From Bidens hawaiensis (Eukaryota; Streptophyta; Magnoliopsida; Asterales; Asteraceae): DNA of 64,000 nt. A program made the position numbers and the translations under genes. Where the stretch lies: the NCBI GenBank assembly GCA_021521415.1, contig JAIQDT010003581.1:124001-188000 (forward strand), written 5' to 3'. How positions within the stretch are numbered: the stretch's first letter is position 1; each line of letters opens with the position of its first letter. This document shows, piece by piece, positions 58,358 through 64,000 of the stretch. The notes beneath the pieces are model-generated. The model was not told where the DNA came from. It saw nothing but the letters and a program-made list of their open reading frames with translations, and made no database searches.

Positions 58358-59394
58358 TAATGCTACAAACGAGGTAAGTTAGCAATCATTTATTTAACTT
58401 GGTCAACAAACATAAGTTATAAAGACATATATTTAATTCTCAAGGACCAGTTATGATAGAAACATATCATATGGACCATAAAGGAAAATAATAATGTTTT
58501 TATAATAGTCTTCGGTCCAGAAACATGTTCTCTGTCCACACTGATGGATCTCGGTCTACTGAATGGGTTTTCGGTCAAGATATGGGTTTTCTGTCCAATC
58601 CCACCGAGGAAAAGGTGTTCTTGGTCAACTATAAGAGATCTAGGTCAACAAAGCCAACCGAGAACTCTTGGTTTGACCAAGAGTTTTCAGTCAAACTAAT
58701 CTGGGAAGAAAAACCCTTGAGTTCTGCCTCGTAGTTCGTGTCATCTTCTCTAGAAACCGATATCCCCAAGAACAAGAAACCTGCAATTAGCTCTTAAAGT
58801 CCCAACAATGGTCTCAATCAAATCGTATGTCGAACAAAATACAAGTTTACTATATGAATCATCAAATAAAAACCCGAACAAGCATCGATATCACATCTAA
58901 ATCAATTCCATAAAGTATCAAACACATTATCCGTCTATCCCTTACCTATTATTTGAATAAAGAGCAATCGACAAACAAAGCACACGATCAGATTCAAGAT
59001 GATTAGCTAGAAGGTTTAGGGTTTTCGGCCAAGAGATTAGAGAGACGATATTTGCAATGAAATATTAATAATGGAGACTTGAAACGATTTTAAAACCCCA
59101 TGTACAGATGGGCTGAGAGCCCAATTGAACCCAAAAAAATTAGACAAGCCCAAACCAGAAGTTCAGCCCAAAACAAAATTATCATACAATTTGTAAACAA
59201 ACCCTAGGCCCAACACGTTTGAACCAAAATCAAAAATAGCCCTTTTATAGCACTTGTTTCGATGAGAGTAATTTTGAGATAAAAATAAAATAGGATAAAA
59301 TAAACAAATAAAATTAGACAAGGTAGTTAAAATAAAAGGAAAACTTAAAGAAACACAAAAATAACATGAAACACCAGTCTTCTTGTAATTTAGC
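58358..59394 (-). repeat. Copia D spacer with TTCTCGGTCAA array
   Basis: This is the non-coding region upstream of D's third ORF. From 58515 to 58700 it carries roughly ten variants of TTCTCGGTC, TTTTCGGTCAAG and GTTCTTGGTCAAC, some inverted (GACCAAGAG). The place corresponds to the GGCGAAGTT array of copia E. The remainder is AT-rich with no recognisable feature. Confidence 0.6.
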
Positions 59395-60600
59395 AAAATT
59401 TGGGATCAAATTTCAGTTTTTGATAAAAAGCCGCCTTTATGAAAATATCCGAACATGGACCCTTATTGATTAAGGTGCTTTCACAAGGATTCATGTTTGG
59501 CGTTATTATGACATAAAGAGACAGGTTGATAGTAGGTATAACAAACTTAGCATGATTTTCATTGCGTTGGTGATATGGGTTTGGTTCATTTAGGCACAAA
59601 TCTCAGATGGGCATTACTTATGGACCTCTGATGCCTCCTAACTTTTCTCAAAGCGTATTTGACTTTCCCCAGATCACCCCAATTTGACTCCAACCCCCTA
59701 GTGCTTGATCAAAGATTTTATAGAAAGCAAGAAAACTTTTAATCTTTAAGGTTGAACGTTGGACTTATATGCCTTTCATTCAGAGTGTTTAGGACTTATT
59801 TGAATGCCCCACCCTTGTAGTTCTAGTTTGACCCTTTAAGTTTTTGAAAAAACAAAGATTTAACAACTCAATATCATATATATATACACAATTTTTTTTT
59901 TGTAAATAAACAATACTGCACAATATTTTTTGTGATCAAGACACTAACGAGCTCGTGTATGACTGGGTAGTTGCTTTATAGCCTAACATTCGGAGAGATA
60001 TATATGGAGACATGCACATTTATTCAAAATGACTCTCCACAGTGAGTTTAGCAGATTTAGTTTATATCACTTCATCATTTACGCATCATGAAAAGCTACC
60101 ATACAAATCAATGAGTGTTCTAGAGCCTTTTAAGCTTAATAACTTCACCCGTTAGGCACACAGAAACAATTTTTCTATCATTTTCCAAAGGTTGGATCAG
60201 TTTCATTTGAAAATATTTTGAAGCTTCAAAAAGCTGTTAATTGAATAATCGTATCACTTCCCAGAGAGTTACAGAAGACACCTTTTTAAAACTCTGTCAC
60301 CCCGGTCACTCTTAGTTTTCAGGTGAATGGCTATCCCGTATGTCCACAAGTGGTTAACACGACCAAACATATATAAGAATACATGTCCCACCAACTTAAA
60401 ATTATCGACATAATTTTTAGTGAAAGAATTTAAAAACAAAACCGCATAACAATCGCTCTAGATGCTTTCAGTCTTTAGGTGAATGGCTATCCTGAAGTCT
60501 ACGAATAGATGACATGACCAACCATATACAAGTATATGTCATTCCAACTGGAGCAACCGACCTAATTTTAAGCGAAAGTGAATAAAAATATTTTAATAAA
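59395..60600 (-). ncRNA. Copia D conserved non-coding block in pol-ORF3 spacer
   Basis: This is the counterpart of copia E 48860-50054, with shared phrases TATTATGACATAAAGAGACA, CAAAGCGTATTTGACT, AGCTCGTGTATGACTGGG and CATTTTCCAAAGGTTGGATC. Two ~150-bp units (60298-60440, 60450-60575) each contain GGCTATCC and a stem-loop (60367-60386, imperfect; CATATAC/GTATATG at 60533-60548). D's genes are full of stops while this block stays recognisable. A structured or regulatory RNA role is inference. Confidence 0.4.
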
Positions 60601-60667
60601 TTATTTTTTTATTTTTTTAATAAAAACACACACACACACACACACACTTTTTTGAATTTTTTTTAAA

Positions 60668-60684
60668 ATTTCTCCCCCTAAATT
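60668..60684 (-). other. Internal polypurine-tract-like motif after copia D pol
   Basis: On the minus strand TTTAGGGGGAGAAATT lies about 35 bp after the pol stop (60718-60720). It resembles the tract that precedes the 3' LTR in copia elements lacking a third ORF, yet here the LTR is far away at 37151. Confidence 0.45.
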
Positions 60685-60717
60685 TGTACAAATTAAGAGA
60701 ATATGTACAAATTTACT

Positions 60718-63700
60718 TCAAAAAGACTCAATCCTCGAACGAAGCATTTTGAGAAAACCTACAAGCACATTAAATCTGGCTGTCCTGACCGGTTTTGTAA
60801 ATAAGTCCGCCACATTATTATCAATGTGAACTTGTTCAAGATGAATCAATTTACGGTCGTAACAGTCACGAATGAAATGTGTTTTGATATCGATGTAATG
60901 GCAGCTTCATTATCACAAAAGATAGGGGTGTCAAGAAATTCCAAACCGTAATCCAGCAAATGATGTTGCATGTAGATAACCTGTGAGCAGCAAGCTGACG
61001 CAGCAACATATTCAGCCTTGGCAGTCGATGTGGATACCGTTTGTTGTTTCTTGCATTGCCAAGAGATGAGACGATCACCCAATAACTGACAACCGGCAGA
61101 TGTGGATTTCCTGTTAATGTCATCTCCACCATAATTGCTATCAACAAAAGCATAAAGATCAAAGTCTGAGTTTTTGGGATACCAAAGACCTGACTTCGGC
61201 TGTCCCTTCAGATATCTAAAAATACGTTTAACAACAATTAAATGAGAGAGTTTTTGGTTAGCCTGGAAACGGGCGCATTGACAGACAGCGAACATGATGT
61301 CAGGGCGACTGGCGGTGAGATACATCAGCGACCAGATCATCGATCGATCGTATGTTTAATCTACGGGATTCCCTTCAGGATCAGAGGACAAAAGAGGCCT
61401 TTCCGACATAGGAGTGCAGCACTCTTGGAATCTTGAAATTCAAATTTGGCAAGCATATCTTCAACATACTTTCTTTGATGCAGCAAAATTCCCGTCGAAC
61501 TCTGTCGAACCTGCAACCCTAGAAACGTTGTCATTTCTCCCAACGAGCTCATTTCAAACCTCTTCTTCATCACTTCTTCAAAATTAGAGCACAACCCAGC
61601 ACTAGTAGACCCAAAAATAATGTCATCCACATAAATTTGAACAAGAACCAAATCTTTGCCTATGGTTTTAAGGAACACAGTTTGATCAATGGTCCCTCAT
61701 TTATAAACATGACCCAGAAGATGAGACGTCAATGTAGCAAACCACGCCTGAGGGGCTTGATGAAGACTATACAGTGCCTTATCTAACTTGTAGACATGAG
61801 TGGGATTCTTTGAGTCTACAAACCCCGGTGGCTGGTCCACGTAGATCTCTTCCTTACATTCGCCATACATAAATGCAGTTTTAACATCTATCTGATAAAC
61901 TGTAAAACCCATGAACGACGCATAAGCCAGAAAAATCCGAATAGCTTCGAGTCTAGCTACGAGAGCATAAACTTTAGTGTAGTCTAAACCTTCAACCTGA
62001 CGAAAACCGTGAACGACTAGCCGTGCCTTGTTTCTAACATAACCCCCATGTCATCTGCTTCTTTCGGAAAACCCATCTCGTATCCAACGCTTTCTTTCCG
62101 GCTGGAAGCTCAACCAACCTCCATATCTTAAGTTTATCAAACTTATTTAATTCTTCATGCATAGCATCCACCCAGCTCGGTTCCTGAAGAGCCATTTCTA
62201 CCGACTTTGGCTTAATCTGAGAGATAAAACAAGAAAACAAACGGTTGTTTATGTGTCCAGTCTGACTTCTGGTGGACACGCCTATTTCCAGAGGACCTAT
62301 GACATTCTGAATTGGATGACTTTCACTGGATTCTTGATGGAATTGATTGTTTGGGAACAACACCGGTAGAAGGTAAGTTTGATAGATTTTCATCAACCTC
62401 AGTGAGAGGATTCTTCCATCCAGAGGCTGCCGTACTATGTGAGTACGATGTGGGTAATGTATTCATTTGGAATTACATCGGGAAACAAAGTGCTTCCAAA
62501 AATTTTATGAATAGGACCCCCCCTCAACAATTGGAGTATTTTCTGATGAAGTTGGTGAGGACACAGTTTCAGTAACTTCTTCTTGTTGATTGACAGACAT
62601 AGGCGGAGAGATATCGAGTGATTCTGAGAGATCATCATCTAGAACTGGAGATATATGAGAGACAACATGCAATTCTTCTTTCTTAGTATCTACGGTAGCG
62701 GCACCCTAAATTTCCGTGTCGAGGACAGGAAGCACATTGAACGGTTTGAAGAGTTCATTGTAATCGAACAACAAGTTGGGACCAACATGAGCATCGGTCT
62801 CATTTTCTTCCAACCAACGTACATTATATGATTCAAGAATCTGCTTGGTTGACTTGTTGTAGACTCTGTAGGTGGTACACCAGCATAACCAACAAAATAA
62901 CAATCATCAGCTTTGGCCCCAAACTTTGGAGTTGACTTAAGATTCAGTAGAGTACATGGGAACCAAATGCTCTGAAATGAGCAGCTGTGGGCTTGTGACC
63001 ATAGACAATCTCATTTGGAGTTTTCATTTGAGACTTGTTGATTAGCACTCGATTTTGAACATAACATGTCGTATTAACAGCTTCCGCCCAGAAGAATAAC
63101 GGCAGTCTCGAATCACACAACATGGTCCTTGCCGCCTCAATAAGAGTTCTGTTTCTTCTTTCGGCAACACCATTCTGTTGCGGTGTTCTAGCAGAACTGT
63201 ACCATCGAAGCACCCCCTTCTCTAAACAAAAGTAATTCAATGAAGCATTCTTGATTTCCGTGCCATTGTTGCAACGGATTCCCTTCAGCTTCAAGTTGAG
63301 CTGATTTACCATAAGCACCATGAACCTCTTAATCAATTCCGCAGTTTCACTCTTATTTGACAAAAAAAACACCCAAGTAAAACATGAGTAGTCATCAGTA
63401 ATAACGAGACAATAAGAATTGCGAGAAAGACTCAAAACATGAACCGGACCGAAAAGATCCGTATGCAATAATTGAAACACATATGAAATGGTATTAATCA
63501 ATTTTGGTTATGAGATTTTCTATTGTGTTTACCCAAGGCACAAGCCACACACTTTTCAATAGTAACAAAATATTTGACAGGTTAACCTTGCACCCGATCA
63601 TCTTTAGCCAGGCGGTTTAAGTTTTTCACATTTGCATGACCAATACGACGATGCCAAAGCATGACATTATGTTCTGACACTTTTGAAAACAAACGTTCAT

Positions 63701-64000
63701 CAGGAACATTTTTGTTCATGTCGATCACGTAAGCGTTATCTTTTCTTTATGATCGAACAAGAATCCAGTCTTCTGGTATGATGATACCAGGTTTTAAAAT
63801 CAAACACTCTTTATTAGTGAAATGAGCTGAGAAACCTTTATCATAGATCTGTGACATGCTTAACAGACTGTGCTTAAAATTTTAGAACACCATTACTTAT
63901 AGTACCCTTATGCATAATCTTCCCCTTTTATCCTCCCCAAAGGAAACATACCCACCATTAGAAATTTAATGTCGTGTAGCTGAGAAATGTCTCCTGTCAT
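60718..64000 (-). pseudogene. pol: Copia D pol, decayed, start beyond window
   Basis: All pol domains are present in order but broken by frameshifts and stops. The end of the protease region is at the window edge (MTGDISQLHDIKF). The integrase zinc region lies near 63520-63670 (MLWHRRIGHANVKNLN, CVACALGKHNRKSH). The integrase core is the frame 62944-63501 (LLHTDLFGPVHVLS, NGVAERRNRTLIEAAR). RT pieces lie at 61697-62396 and 61361-61678 (QIDVKTAFMYG, YVDDIIFGS). RNase H lies at 60846-61340 (SNYGGDDINRKSTSAG). At least six breaks are visible (for example near 62035, 61913, 61680 and 61350). It is the same lineage as E but clearly diverged, so D is much older. Gag lies beyond 64000. Confidence 0.88.

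Overview
The window looks like plant nuclear intergenic DNA. It is AT-rich and contains no recognisable host gene, rRNA or tRNA gene. Nearly every base belongs to an LTR retrotransposon inserted into another one. The large extra ORF downstream of copia pol, and the style of the gypsy pol, resemble elements I associate with Asteraceae genomes. That assignment comes from memory and is tentative.

Layout, left to right. (1) 1-6795: element A on the minus strand, with ~2.07-kb LTRs (left one cut by the window edge) around a 3.8-kb internal domain without gag or pol, sitting in the last 63 bp of a B-type LTR. (2) 6859-8270: an old, diverged LTR-like stretch. (3) 8271-25025: element B on the plus strand, a second non-autonomous element of A's family, with target duplication TTGTG on both sides. 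Its 5' LTR is split by G1 (about 8517-17744), a decayed Ty3/gypsy element with gag, protease, RT, RNase H and integrase. (4) 25026-26026: the TTGTG copy, then unassigned DNA. (5) From 26027: gypsy-type LTR C, containing an Athila-like gag-protease element (26100-34270), a hAT-like non-autonomous DNA transposon (35133-36013) and an old copia element D on the minus strand (36775 to beyond the window).

Inside D's third ORF lies a gypsy solo LTR (38578-57416, TTGTG duplications). Inside that lies copia element E (44655-57011, minus strand, AGCGT duplications). The nesting is therefore C > D > solo LTR > E. The left edge of E plus adjoining solo-LTR DNA has been copied into three head-to-tail units of 2,177 bp.

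E is the one apparently intact element. Its two 428-bp LTRs look identical by eye. It has a complete gag (874 codons), a complete pol (protease, integrase, RT, RNase H) and a complete third ORF of about 929 codons. D carries decayed versions of the same genes, so the two can be compared. Their pol-ORF3 spacers share about 1.2 kb of conserved non-coding sequence with repeated stem-loops. E also carries many GGCGAAGTT/AACTTCGCC inverted repeats in its LTRs, leader and spacer.

Two architectural themes recur. First, LTRs from several families contain an intron-like CAGGTGAGT...GCAGGT arrangement, with arrays of a different short motif upstream of the donor in each family. Second, coding ORFs tend to start just after a sequence resembling a plant 3' splice site. 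All boundaries and identities come from reading the sequence; no alignment or database search was run.
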